Part shown: one piece after another, positions 56,926-64,000 of the stretch
Layout of the letters: every line of letters begins with the position of its first letter
Position numbering within the stretch: the stretch's first letter is position 1
NCBI RefSeq assembly: GCF_900240995.1
Contig: NZ_LT965953.1
Span: 703,303 to 767,302, forward strand
Direction: 5' to 3'
DNA length: 64,000 nt
Origin: Bacillus sp. Marseille-P3661
Lineage (GTDB): Bacteria; Bacillota; Bacilli; Bacillales; Bacillaceae_J
Made by a program: the position numbers and the translations under genes
Notes under the pieces: model-generated
What the model was told of the DNA's origin: nothing
Databases searched by the model: none
The model's input: the letters and a program-made list of their open reading frames with translations, nothing else

Positions 56926-56948
56926 AAGCCGTAGAGGAGCATAAAATA

Positions 56949-57218
56949 ATGTATCTTTTATTAGGAATCATAATATTGCTAAATATCATTACCTTTATTA
57001 CTATGTATGTCGATAAACAACGATCAAAACGAGGTGAATGGCGCATACCGGAGAAAAGATTATTTGCCTTATCCTTAGTAGGAGGCGCTATAGGGACGTT
57101 TTATGGTATGAAAATGTTTCGTCATAAAACACAGCATAATTCGTTTAAGTACGGCATTCCAGTCATGATTATAATTAATCTGGGAAGTTGGTTCTCAATC
57201 TATCAATATTTACTTTAG
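56949..57218 (+). CDS. ysdA: DUF1294 membrane protein YsdA
   Basis: This 89-residue protein has two to three hydrophobic segments and the DUF1294 motif YVDKQRSKRGEWRIPEKRL, followed by GGAIGTFYGMKMFRHKTQH. It is the gene downstream of rplT in B. subtilis too. The ATG follows AGAGGAG. Function is unknown. A structured leader appears to precede it. Confidence 0.88.
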   Translation: MYLLLGIIILLNIITFITMYVDKQRSKRGEWRIPEKRLFALSLVGGAIGTFYGMKMFRHKTQHNSFKYGIPVMIIINLGSWFSIYQYLL

Positions 57219-57247
57219 AATTTAAACTTTAAAATATATAAAAAGAT

Positions 57248-57278
57248 AAGCCGTAGCAATTTGTAGCTGCTACGGCTT
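57248..57278 (-). terminator. Terminator of ysdB (possibly bidirectional)
   Basis: AAGCCGTAGCA (57248-57258) and TGCTACGGCTT (57268-57278) are perfect arms between convergent ysdA and ysdB. The T-rich tail lies on the minus-strand side. Confidence 0.85.
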
Positions 57279-57284
57279 AAAAGC

Positions 57285-57683
57285 TTAATGAATGTGGTTA
57301 TGTTTTTCGATGAATTCCTTAATCGGACTTTTCCATTTAATGTGAGCATTTGGATAATTCATTTTAACTTTCTCCTCAATACTCATAAAATCCTCATAGT
57401 TGAGCCCTTGTAATTGGTCTGTTTTATTTGCACATATAGTTATTGAAACAACTTCAAATGCTTGATTTGTTGTACCTAAATATTTCTCTCCTTCAAACAG
57501 AACGCCTTTTAATGTAATTAAGAAGTTTTTACGCACATTTTGTCGGTCATCTAGCATATAAAATGTCTTTTGCTCATGAGCCAATTCAAGTTTCCGTTTA
57601 GGGTTATTTATATATTTAATCGTTGTATATATTAAAAAAATAATTAATGCGAAGATAAGTAATCTTAAAATGATTACAAACAT
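57285..57683 (-). CDS. ysdB: YsdB-like membrane-anchored protein
   Basis: The 132-residue protein has one N-terminal membrane helix (MFVIILRLLIFALIIFLIYTT) followed by a soluble domain with KTFYMLDDRQNVRKNFLITLKGVLFEGEKYLG-like sequence. It ends in a His-rich tail EKHNHIH. It matches YsdB, annotated as a SigW-pathway protein in B. subtilis. The ATG at 57683 follows AGAGGTGG at good spacing; a GTG 12 bases earlier overlaps that site. It is convergent with ysdA. Confidence 0.82.
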   Translation of the reverse strand: MFVIILRLLIFALIIFLIYTTIKYINNPKRKLELAHEQKTFYMLDDRQNVRKNFLITLKGVLFEGEKYLGTTNQAFEVVSITICANKTDQLQGLNYEDFMSIEEKVKMNYPNAHIKWKSPIKEFIEKHNHIH

Positions 57684-57881
57684 AATACGGACCACCTCTT
57701 AATTTATAGTAAAAAATTATTCTTTTAAATACAATACAAGCCTAAATTAAAAATTAATCTATCTTAAGTATCACGGCTTAAACTATTATAATATATGATA
57801 CGATTTCACATAGTAATAAGTTTCGCCTTATCTATAAATTCTGGTAGTATAAAGAAGGATACGATGGGAGGAAATGGAGAA

Positions 57882-58370
57882 ATGTTTGAGGAACTATTTC
57901 AGCTTCAAAAAGAGCTTGATGAACGAATTTTGAAAGAGCACGAATTACATAATGAAAATTTGATGGACAGAAAAATAATGGCCTTACTCGTTGAATTAGG
58001 TGAACTTGCTAATGAAACAAGATGTTTTAAATTTTGGAGTAAAAAACCTCCAGCTGATAGAGATGTTATTCTAGAGGAATATGTAGATGGCATCCACTTT
58101 ATTTTATCATTAGGCTTAGACCTAAATGTTGTTAATAAACTTAACTTGGGAATTGGAAATCAGCAAATCTTCGGTTTAGTTGATCAATTCCATGTAGTTT
58201 ATAAAAGTATCAACGAGTTAAGAGAAAACCAACAGCTCCAACAATATCAAAAAGTTTTTAATGAGTACTTAATTCTAGGTGATTTATTAGGCTTTTCGTG
58301 GAAAGATATTAAGGAAGCATACATAAGTAAAAATGAGGTTAATCACCAGCGTCAGGATCAGGGGTATTAA
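57882..58370 (+). CDS. dUTP diphosphatase, all-alpha MazG-like type
   Basis: The 162-residue protein fits the all-helical dUTPase_2 family, which hydrolyses dUTP (and dUDP) to dUMP to keep uracil out of DNA. The metal-binding ExxE is in ELGELANETRCFKFWSKK (about residues 38-55) and the second acidic pair in EEYVDGIHFILSLGL (about 66-80). The ATG at 57882 follows GGGAGGAAATGGAG; several in-frame upstream ATGs lie before that site. It lies between ysdB and ysdC, where B. subtilis has no such gene. Name inferred from motifs. Confidence 0.8.
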   Translation: MFEELFQLQKELDERILKEHELHNENLMDRKIMALLVELGELANETRCFKFWSKKPPADRDVILEEYVDGIHFILSLGLDLNVVNKLNLGIGNQQIFGLVDQFHVVYKSINELRENQQLQQYQKVFNEYLILGDLLGFSWKDIKEAYISKNEVNHQRQDQGY

Positions 58371-58484
58371 TCTTACTTTTGTAAAGTGCAAAAGTAAACG
58401 TTATAATTGATTTATTAAAGTTTAATTGGTAATAAATGGTGAGCTGTATTTTTATTATTTACTCAGGAGGGAATGATAACAGAT

Positions 58485-59573
58485 ATGTCAAAACCTTTAG
58501 ATGAAACATTAGTAATGTTAAAAGATTTAACGGATGCAAAAGGTATTCCTGGTAATGAACGTGAAGTGCGTGAAGTGGTAAAAAAGTATATATCTCCATA
58601 TGCTGACGAAATTACGCAAGATAACCTTGGCAGCTTAATTGCCAAAAAGGTGGGTAAAGCTGATGGTCCTAAAATCATGGTTGCGGGCCACTTGGATGAA
58701 GTAGGTTTTATGGTAACACAAATTACTGAAAAGGGCTTTATTAAATTTCAAACAGTTGGTGGCTGGTGGTCACAGGTAATGCTAGCACAGCGCGTTACTG
58801 TTATGACAAGAAAAGGAGATATAACTGGCATAATTGGCTCGAAACCACCGCATATATTATCTCCTGAAGCTCGTAAAAAGCCTGCGGAAATCAAGGATAT
58901 GTTTATTGATATAGGTGCATCTAGTAAGGCAGAAGCGATGGAATGGGGAGTACTTCCAGGAGATTCGATCGTACCTTATTTTGAATTCACAATTATGAAC
59001 AATGAGAAAATGTTGTTAGCGAAAGCGTGGGACAACCGAATTGGTTGTGCAATCGCAATTGATGTATTAAAAAATCTTAAAGGTGTCGAACATCCTAATA
59101 CTGTATTTGGTGTGGCGACTGTTCAAGAGGAAGTTGGCTTGCGCGGTGCTAAAACAGCAACAGCGCACATTCAACCAGATATTGGATTCGCGGTTGATGT
59201 TGGGATTGCGGGCGACACACCAGGCATCAGTGAGAAGGAATCGATGAGTAAAATGGGAGAAGGACCACAAATTGTTCTATATGATGCATCGATTGTAGCT
59301 CATAAAGGACTACGTGATTTTGTTGTTCAAACAGCTGAGGAAAATAATATTCCTTTTCAATATGAATCAATGCCAGGCGGTGGCACAGATGCAGGGGCTA
59401 TCCATTTAACGGCAAATGGAGTACCCGCTTTATCCATAACAGTCGCTACGAGATATATCCATTCAAATGCCGCAATGCTGCATCGTGATGATTATGAAAA
59501 TGCTGTTAAGTTAATTGTGGAAGTCATTAAAAAGTTAGACCAAGATACAGTGAATAAAATCATTTTCGATTAG
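58485..59573 (+). CDS. ysdC: M42 family glutamyl aminopeptidase YsdC
   Basis: The 362-residue co-catalytic zinc peptidase has [14 protein letters not shown] near residue 65, [14 protein letters not shown] with the bridging Asp, [10 protein letters not shown] with the catalytic Glu pair, [11 protein letters not shown], and [14 protein letters not shown]42 enzymes form large cytosolic tetrahedral particles that trim peptides. The ATG at 58485 gives the family start MSKPLDETL, though AGGAGG is 14 bases upstream. The ATG at 58473 is only two bases from it. Confidence 0.93.
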   Translation: MSKPLDETLVMLKDLTDAKGIPGNEREVREVVKKYISPYADEITQDNLGSLIAKKVGKADGPKIMVAGHLDEVGFMVTQITEKGFIKFQTVGGWWSQVMLAQRVTVMTRKGDITGIIGSKPPHILSPEARKKPAEIKDMFIDIGASSKAEAMEWGVLPGDSIVPYFEFTIMNNEKMLLAKAWDNRIGCAIAIDVLKNLKGVEHPNTVFGVATVQEEVGLRGAKTATAHIQPDIGFAVDVGIAGDTPGISEKESMSKMGEGPQIVLYDASIVAHKGLRDFVVQTAEENNIPFQYESMPGGGTDAGAIHLTANGVPALSITVATRYIHSNAAMLHRDDYENAVKLIVEVIKKLDQDTVNKIIFD

Positions 59574-59591
59574 AAGCGGCATTTGCACAGA

Positions 59592-59627
59592 AAAAAGGAA
59601 GATCTTCTGCAGAGGATCTTCCTTTTT
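59592..59627 (+). terminator. Terminator after ysdC
   Basis: AAAAAGGAAGATC (59592-59604) and GATCTTCCTTTTT (59615-59627) are perfect arms between ysdC and convergent sspI. Confidence 0.9.
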
Positions 59628-59671
59628 ATTCTAAAGAAAGTTTAACTTTATTAATGGTTAAAGTAAAAGAA

Positions 59672-59703
59672 ATAGGGCCTTGATCTTCCTAATGGGACCC
59701 CTA
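59672..59703 (-). terminator. Weak terminator of sspI
   Basis: On the minus strand ATAGGGG and CCCTAT arms close a loop, followed by TTTCTTTTA. It is imperfect but correctly placed. Confidence 0.45.
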
Positions 59704-59712
59704 TTCGAAAAG

Positions 59713-59925
59713 TTAAAGCTTTTGCAGGCCACCTTTTAGGTTAGAAAGCATTTCTTCTTTTTCTTCTTCGTTAGCATTTTGCCAAATTACTTCGAAGAGT
59801 ACGCCTAGACCTGGAAGCATTTTTTCTTCTTGGCTAGTAATTGCATCAATAATCGTATCTTCTAGCTGCTCCTTTGTGTTGTCAGCAACGTTTTGAATAA
59901 TAGCATGACGGAGATTTAAATTCAT
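59713..59925 (-). CDS. sspI: Small acid-soluble spore protein SspI
   Basis: The 70-residue protein begins [21 protein letters not shown] and ends [22 protein letters not shown] plus a short tail, matching the SspI minor SASP family. It is made in the forespore under SigG in B. subtilis. The ATG follows AAGGAGTGG. It lies divergent from ysgA, as in B. subtilis. Confidence 0.95.
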   Translation of the reverse strand: MNLNLRHAIIQNVADNTKEQLEDTIIDAITSQEEKMLPGLGVLFEVIWQNANEEEKEEMLSNLKGGLQKL

Positions 59926-60049
59926 TTACAGCCACTCCTTTGTAGTTTAAATTCCTGCATGGCAGACATTTTTAGTTTTCTCTGAAACGAATTGTATTAT
60001 GTAAAGTATTCTAGCTATAATGAATAGGTATATGGAATGAGGTGTACAG

Positions 60050-60808
60050 ATGATAAAAAGAATTGAATCTTTACAAAACCCTAAAGTAAAAGCATGGAAA
60101 AAACTACATACAAAAAAAGAGCGAGACAAAACTGGCTTATTCTTAATTGAAGGAAATCATTTGATTCAAGAAGCATTAAAAAATAAGGCGATCATCCAAG
60201 AATTAATAATCCGTGATGATCAAGACTTTTCACAACTGGATATTGGTGATGCTGTTGTTTATGAAGTAACCGTAGAAATTATGAAGCTGCTTTCTGAAAC
60301 GGAAACTCCACAAGGAATTTTGGCAGTCTGTGAAATGGAGAAGTGTACTGATATTGATTACACTTCAAAGACTAAGCTTTTGTTACTTGATAATGTTCAA
60401 GACCCGGGAAATGTAGGCACGATGATTCGAACAGCTGATGCAGCTGGTGTGGATGCCGTTGTTTTAGGTGAAGGTTGTGTCGATTTATATAATGCTAAGG
60501 TAATTCGATCTACACAAGGATCATTATTTCATATTCCCGTTTTAAAGGGAAATCTTGAGGAATGGATTGACCGTATTCAAAACAATGGAATCCAAGTATA
60601 CGGTACTGCATTGGAAGGTGCAAAGGAATATACGACTATTTCAAAACAGGAATCTTTTGCTTTAATTGTTGGGAACGAGGGTAATGGAGTTGACCGCAAG
60701 CTGTTGATGAGAACAAATGAAAATTTATATATTCCTATTTATGGAAAGGCTGAATCGCTGAATGTCTCTATTGCAGCTGCAGTATTGTTATATCACTTGA
60801 GAGCTTAA
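60050..60808 (+). CDS. ysgA: SpoU/TrmH family RNA 2'-O-methyltransferase YsgA
   Basis: The 252-residue protein has an N-terminal substrate-binding domain (IESLQNPKVKAWKKLHTKKER) and a SPOUT domain with the knot motifs LLLDNVQDPGNVGTMIRTADAAG (about 110), ALIVGNEGNGVD and NVSIAAAVLLY. It probably methylates a ribose in 23S rRNA or tRNA using S-adenosylmethionine. The exact target is unknown. The ATG follows GAATGAGGTG. It precedes pheST. Confidence 0.92.
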   Translation: MIKRIESLQNPKVKAWKKLHTKKERDKTGLFLIEGNHLIQEALKNKAIIQELIIRDDQDFSQLDIGDAVVYEVTVEIMKLLSETETPQGILAVCEMEKCTDIDYTSKTKLLLLDNVQDPGNVGTMIRTADAAGVDAVVLGEGCVDLYNAKVIRSTQGSLFHIPVLKGNLEEWIDRIQNNGIQVYGTALEGAKEYTTISKQESFALIVGNEGNGVDRKLLMRTNENLYIPIYGKAESLNVSIAAAVLLYHLRA

Positions 60809-60904
60809 ATCAATATTAAATATAATTTTATGACTCCATTTGCGGATTTTTTAAACTTATACTATAATAATTAAGAAAATTTGATAAAGTTAACATTGCG
60901 ATGA

Positions 60905-61163
60905 TAGAACATAGTATGTTACCGCTCACCAACTAGGGAGAAGATGCCATTGACTGAAAGCATCTTTATGGATGATGTAACAGAATTCACTCTTGAGCTG
61001 ACATTTGGACCTTACATATCCCGTAAGTAAAGATGCTCCGGTTAGATAAACCGTTATTGAAATGAAGTGAACAGTAGTATTAGCTTTGGCTTACAATACT
61101 GTTAATTAGGGTGGTACCGCGAATAAAAGTCTTCGTCCCTTATATTTGGATGGAGGCTTTTTT
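60905..61163 (+). ncRNA. T-box riboswitch of pheST (phenylalanyl)
   Basis: The leader has the T-box TTAGGGTGGTACCGCG (about 61107-61122) and a terminator AAGTCTTCGTCC/GGATGGAGGCTT followed by six Ts. In stem I the sequence CAGAATTCACTC places TTC at 60986-60988, the expected phenylalanine specifier. Stem I begins near the CTAGGGAGAAGATG segment (60933). Confidence 0.92.
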
Positions 61164-61229
61164 ATTTTGCCTAAAAATTTAATTAACTGCAATGTTCTAA
61201 AAATGTATTGAATAAAAGGAGGAATTTTG

Positions 61230-62261
61230 ATGCAAGACCGTTTAAAAGAGCTGCAAGCAGAAGCATTAGAAAAAGTTGAACAATCTCAAGACTTGAAAGC
61301 ATTAAATGATATTCGCGTAGCGTATTTAGGTAAGAAGGGGCCTATCACAGAGGTATTACGTGGAATGGGAAAATTATCTGCTGATGAGCGACCAATCATT
61401 GGGCAGTTAGCGAATGATGTAAGGGCAGCTATTCAGGAGAAACTTGAAGAAAAGGTAGCTGTCCTTGAAAAAGCGGCAATTGAAGAGAAATTAGTTTCTG
61501 AAACAATTGATGTTACTTTACCCGGACGTCCTGTGCAAACAGGAAATCACCATCCACTTATTTCAGTAATTGAAGAGATCGAGGATTTATTTATTGGAAT
61601 GGGCTATCAAATTGCAGAAGGTCCTGAAGTTGAAAAGGATTATTATAATTTTGAGGCACTAAATTTACCAAAAGGGCATCCAGCGCGTGATATGCAAGAT
61701 TCATTCTACATAACCGAGGAAATTTTATTACGTACGCATACATCCCCTGTTCAGGCACGGACGATGGAAAAGCATGAAGGTAAAGGGCCAGTCAAGATTA
61801 TTTGCCCTGGTAAAGTTTATCGACGTGATAATGATGATGCAACACATTCACATCAATTTATGCAAATTGAAGGTTTAGTTGTTGATGAGAATATTCGTAT
61901 GAGTGATTTAAAAGGAACACTTGAAGTATTTGCTAAGAAAATGTTTGGTGAAGACCGTAAAATACGTCTCCGTCCTAGTTTTTTCCCATTTACTGAACCA
62001 TCTGTTGAGGTGGACGTATCTTGTATGTGCGGCGGTGCAGGTTGTTCGATCTGTAAACAAACAGGCTGGATAGAAATCCTTGGAGCCGGAATGGTTCATC
62101 CGCATGTATTAGAAATGGCTGGATTTGACTCTAAGAAATATACTGGTTTTGCTTTCGGAATGGGACCGGAAAGAATTGCAATGTTGAAGTACGGTATTGA
62201 TGATATTCGTCATTTCTATACAAATGATATTCGATTCTTAAAACAATTCAAACAAGCTTAA
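61230..62261 (+). CDS. pheS: Phenylalanyl-tRNA synthetase alpha subunit
   Basis: The 343-residue catalytic subunit has an N-terminal coiled coil (residues 1-85), motif 2 ([22 protein letters not shown]) and motif 3 with [18 protein letters not shown]. The [16 protein letters not shown] loop is normal for the Bacillus type. The ATG at 61230 lies seven bases after AAAGGAGG; a TTG three bases earlier is rejected. It is controlled by the upstream T-box and transcribed with pheT. Confidence 0.97.
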   Translation: MQDRLKELQAEALEKVEQSQDLKALNDIRVAYLGKKGPITEVLRGMGKLSADERPIIGQLANDVRAAIQEKLEEKVAVLEKAAIEEKLVSETIDVTLPGRPVQTGNHHPLISVIEEIEDLFIGMGYQIAEGPEVEKDYYNFEALNLPKGHPARDMQDSFYITEEILLRTHTSPVQARTMEKHEGKGPVKIICPGKVYRRDNDDATHSHQFMQIEGLVVDENIRMSDLKGTLEVFAKKMFGEDRKIRLRPSFFPFTEPSVEVDVSCMCGGAGCSICKQTGWIEILGAGMVHPHVLEMAGFDSKKYTGFAFGMGPERIAMLKYGIDDIRHFYTNDIRFLKQFKQA

Positions 62262-62277
62262 ATAGGAGGGATAGTAA

Positions 62278-64000
62278 ATGTTAGTTTCATATAACTGGTT
62301 AAAAGAATATGTTGACATAAATAACGTAACAGCTGAAGAACTTGCCGACAAAATTACAAAAAGCGGGATAGAAGTTGAAACAGTCGAAGATTTAAGCAAG
62401 GGTATACAAGGGATTGTAGTAGGTCATGTATTAGAATGTGAGAAACATCCGGAAGCTGATAAGCTTAATATTTGTAAAGTAGATATTGGTGAAGGTGAAC
62501 CGCAACAAATTATTTGTGGAGCTCCGAATGTAGCTGCAGGACAAAAGGTTGTTGTTGCTAAAATTGGTGCAGTGCTTCCAGGCAATTTTAAAATAAAAAA
62601 AGCAAAGCTTCGTGGTGAGACTTCAAACGGAATGATTTGTTCTTTGCAAGAATTAGGGGTGGAAGCAAAGTTAGTTGCGAAGGAAACTGCAACTGGTATT
62701 TTTGTGTTTCCAAGCGATGTAGAGGTTGGTAAAGATGCACTTGAATATTTAAACTTAAACGATAAGGTATTAGAGCTTAGCCTCACACCAAACCGTTCAG
62801 ATGCATTAAGTATGTTGGGGGTTGCGTATGAAGTAGCGGCTATTCTAGGCCGTGATGTCAAATTACCGCAGCCAAGCGTAGAAGAAACAAGTGAAAAAAC
62901 AGAAGATAATATTAAAATTACAGTTGATGCAAAAGAAGATAATCCATACTATGCGGCTCGAATTGTAAAAGGTGTAAAGATTGCTCCATCACCATTGTGG
63001 TTGCAAACACGATTAATGGCAGCTGGAATTCGACCAATAAGTAATGTGGTGGATATTACAAACTATATCCTTCTTGAATATGGACAACCATTGCATGCAT
63101 TCGATTACGATCGTCTCGGTTCAAAGGAAATAGTAGTACGTCGTGCTAACAATGGAGAGAAAATAGTTACTTTAGATGATCAGGAACGTACATTAACTGA
63201 CGAACACCTTGTGATTACAAATGGAAAAGAACCAATAGCGTTAGCAGGTGTAATGGGTGGGGCAAATTCTGAAGTTCATGGTGATACAGTAAATGTATTA
63301 ATTGAGTCTGCTGTATTTGATGGACAAACAATTCGCAAAGCATCTAAAGACCACGGACTACGTAGTGAAGCTAGTACTCGTTATGAAAAAGGCGTTGACC
63401 CATTGCGAGCACATGCGGCAGCAAACCGCGCTGCATCCCTAATAGTTGAATTGGCGGGTGGCGAAGTATTAGAAGGTATGATTGAGGTTGATCATTTAGA
63501 CCGCAGTCCGGTTACTGTTGAAGTAACTACAGATCGAATTAATAGTGTGTTAGGAACTTCGATTACTTCAGATGAAGTTGCGCAAATTTTTACACGTTTG
63601 CAATTTCAATATAAAGAGGACAATGGAAGATTCACTATTACTGCTCCTTCACGCAGAAGAGATATTGTAATTCCTGAAGATTTAATTGAAGAAGTTGCCC
63701 GTTTATACGGCTACGATAACATCCCTACGACATTGCCGATCATGGATGCAACACCAGGTAAATTATCAGATTACCAAGCGAAACGACGTAAGGTTCGTAA
63801 ATATTTAGAAGGTGCAAGTTTATATGAAGCTGTGACTTATTCCTTAACAAGTGCTGGAAAAGCTTCAAAATTCGAAGATGAGCTAGTCAATGCTAAGCCA
63901 ATCCGATTATCAATGCCAATGAGTGAAGAACGCAGCACGCTAAGATTAAGCCTAGTTCCACACTTGTTAGAAGTAATTGCTCATAACCACGCACGTCAGA
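62278..64000 (+). CDS. pheT: Phenylalanyl-tRNA synthetase beta subunit (3' truncated by window)
   Basis: The ATG lies 16 bases after the pheS stop with ATAGGAGGG before it. The open frame runs to the end of the window, giving about 574 of the roughly 800 residues expected. It starts [16 protein letters not shown] and has an EMAP-II-like tRNA-binding domain (about 40-150; [20 protein letters not shown]-like). The B3/B4 editing domain (about 210-390) follows with RYEKGVDP, then B5, and the frame is cut off in the catalytic-like core. PheT recognises tRNA-Phe and edits mischarged Tyr-tRNA. Confidence 0.96.
   Translation, partial: MLVSYNWLKEYVDINNVTAEELADKITKSGIEVETVEDLSKGIQGIVVGHVLECEKHPEADKLNICKVDIGEGEPQQIICGAPNVAAGQKVVVAKIGAVLPGNFKIKKAKLRGETSNGMICSLQELGVEAKLVAKETATGIFVFPSDVEVGKDALEYLNLNDKVLELSLTPNRSDALSMLGVAYEVAAILGRDVKLPQPSVEETSEKTEDNIKITVDAKEDNPYYAARIVKGVKIAPSPLWLQTRLMAAGIRPISNVVDITNYILLEYGQPLHAFDYDRLGSKEIVVRRANNGEKIVTLDDQERTLTDEHLVITNGKEPIALAGVMGGANSEVHGDTVNVLIESAVFDGQTIRKASKDHGLRSEASTRYEKGVDPLRAHAAANRAASLIVELAGGEVLEGMIEVDHLDRSPVTVEVTTDRINSVLGTSITSDEVAQIFTRLQFQYKEDNGRFTITAPSRRRDIVIPEDLIEEVARLYGYDNIPTTLPIMDATPGKLSDYQAKRRKVRKYLEGASLYEAVTYSLTSAGKASKFEDELVNAKPIRLSMPMSEERSTLRLSLVPHLLEVIAHNHARQ

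Overview
The window is a contiguous piece of a Bacillaceae chromosome. It is AT-rich, uses strong AGGAGG-type ribosome binding sites, and carries many stem-loop terminators with T runs. Gene order closely follows the Bacillus subtilis ytfJ-to-pheT segment (tpx, ytxK, ackA, moaB, argGH, ald, ytkL, ytoI, nrnA, ytrHI, dnaE, ytsJ, accDA, pfkA-pyk, citZ-icd-mdh, phoPR, polA-mutM-coaE, gapB, speD, nrdR, dnaB, thrS, infC-rpmI-rplT, ysdABC, sspI, pheST). Sporulation genes (ytfJ, ytrH, ytrI, ytvI, ytxC, sspI) indicate an endospore former. The genus cannot be fixed from the sequence alone. No tRNA, rRNA, CRISPR array, prophage or insertion sequence was seen.

Layout. 1-6.4 kb: yteJ tail, ytfI/ytfJ, peroxiredoxin tpx, ytxK, acetate kinase, a GC-rich intergenic repeat, an EcsC-family gene and moaB. 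6.5-14.3 kb: argGH behind ArgR-like sites, a PAS/GGDEF cyclase, a universal stress protein, two small unknown genes and ald. 14.4-21 kb: an M24 peptidase, ytkL, ytoI, ytpI, nrnA, small ORFs and ytrHI. 21-31 kb: dnaE, malic enzyme, accDA, pfkA, pyk. 31-42 kb: fxsA, ytvI, ytwI, the TCA genes citZ-icd-mdh, phoPR and an hflKC pair. 42-49.2 kb: polA-mutM-coaE, gapB behind a CcpN-like inverted operator pair, speD and nrdR. 49.3-64 kb: dnaB with a helicase-loader gene, ytxC, T-box thrS, the L20-leader infC operon, ysdABC with a dUTPase, sspI, ysgA and T-box pheST (pheT runs off the end).

The genes form a housekeeping core: central carbon flux (pfkA, pyk, gapB, ytsJ, citZ, icd, mdh, ackA), replication and repair (dnaE, polA, mutM, dnaB, loader), translation (thrS, pheST, infC, rpmI, rplT), and amino-acid and polyamine supply. 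RNA-level control is prominent: two T-boxes, an L20 leader and an apparent leader peptide before speD.

Most interesting points. (1) The position of dnaI holds a phage-type DnaC-like ATPase with a CxxC...CxC zinc site, not a classical DnaI. (2) speD is preceded by a promoter, a 20-codon leader ORF with its own ribosome binding site, and a C-tract in that ORF complementary to the speD Shine-Dalgarno. (3) Several unassigned structured intergenic regions exist, notably upstream of polA and between rplT and ysdA.
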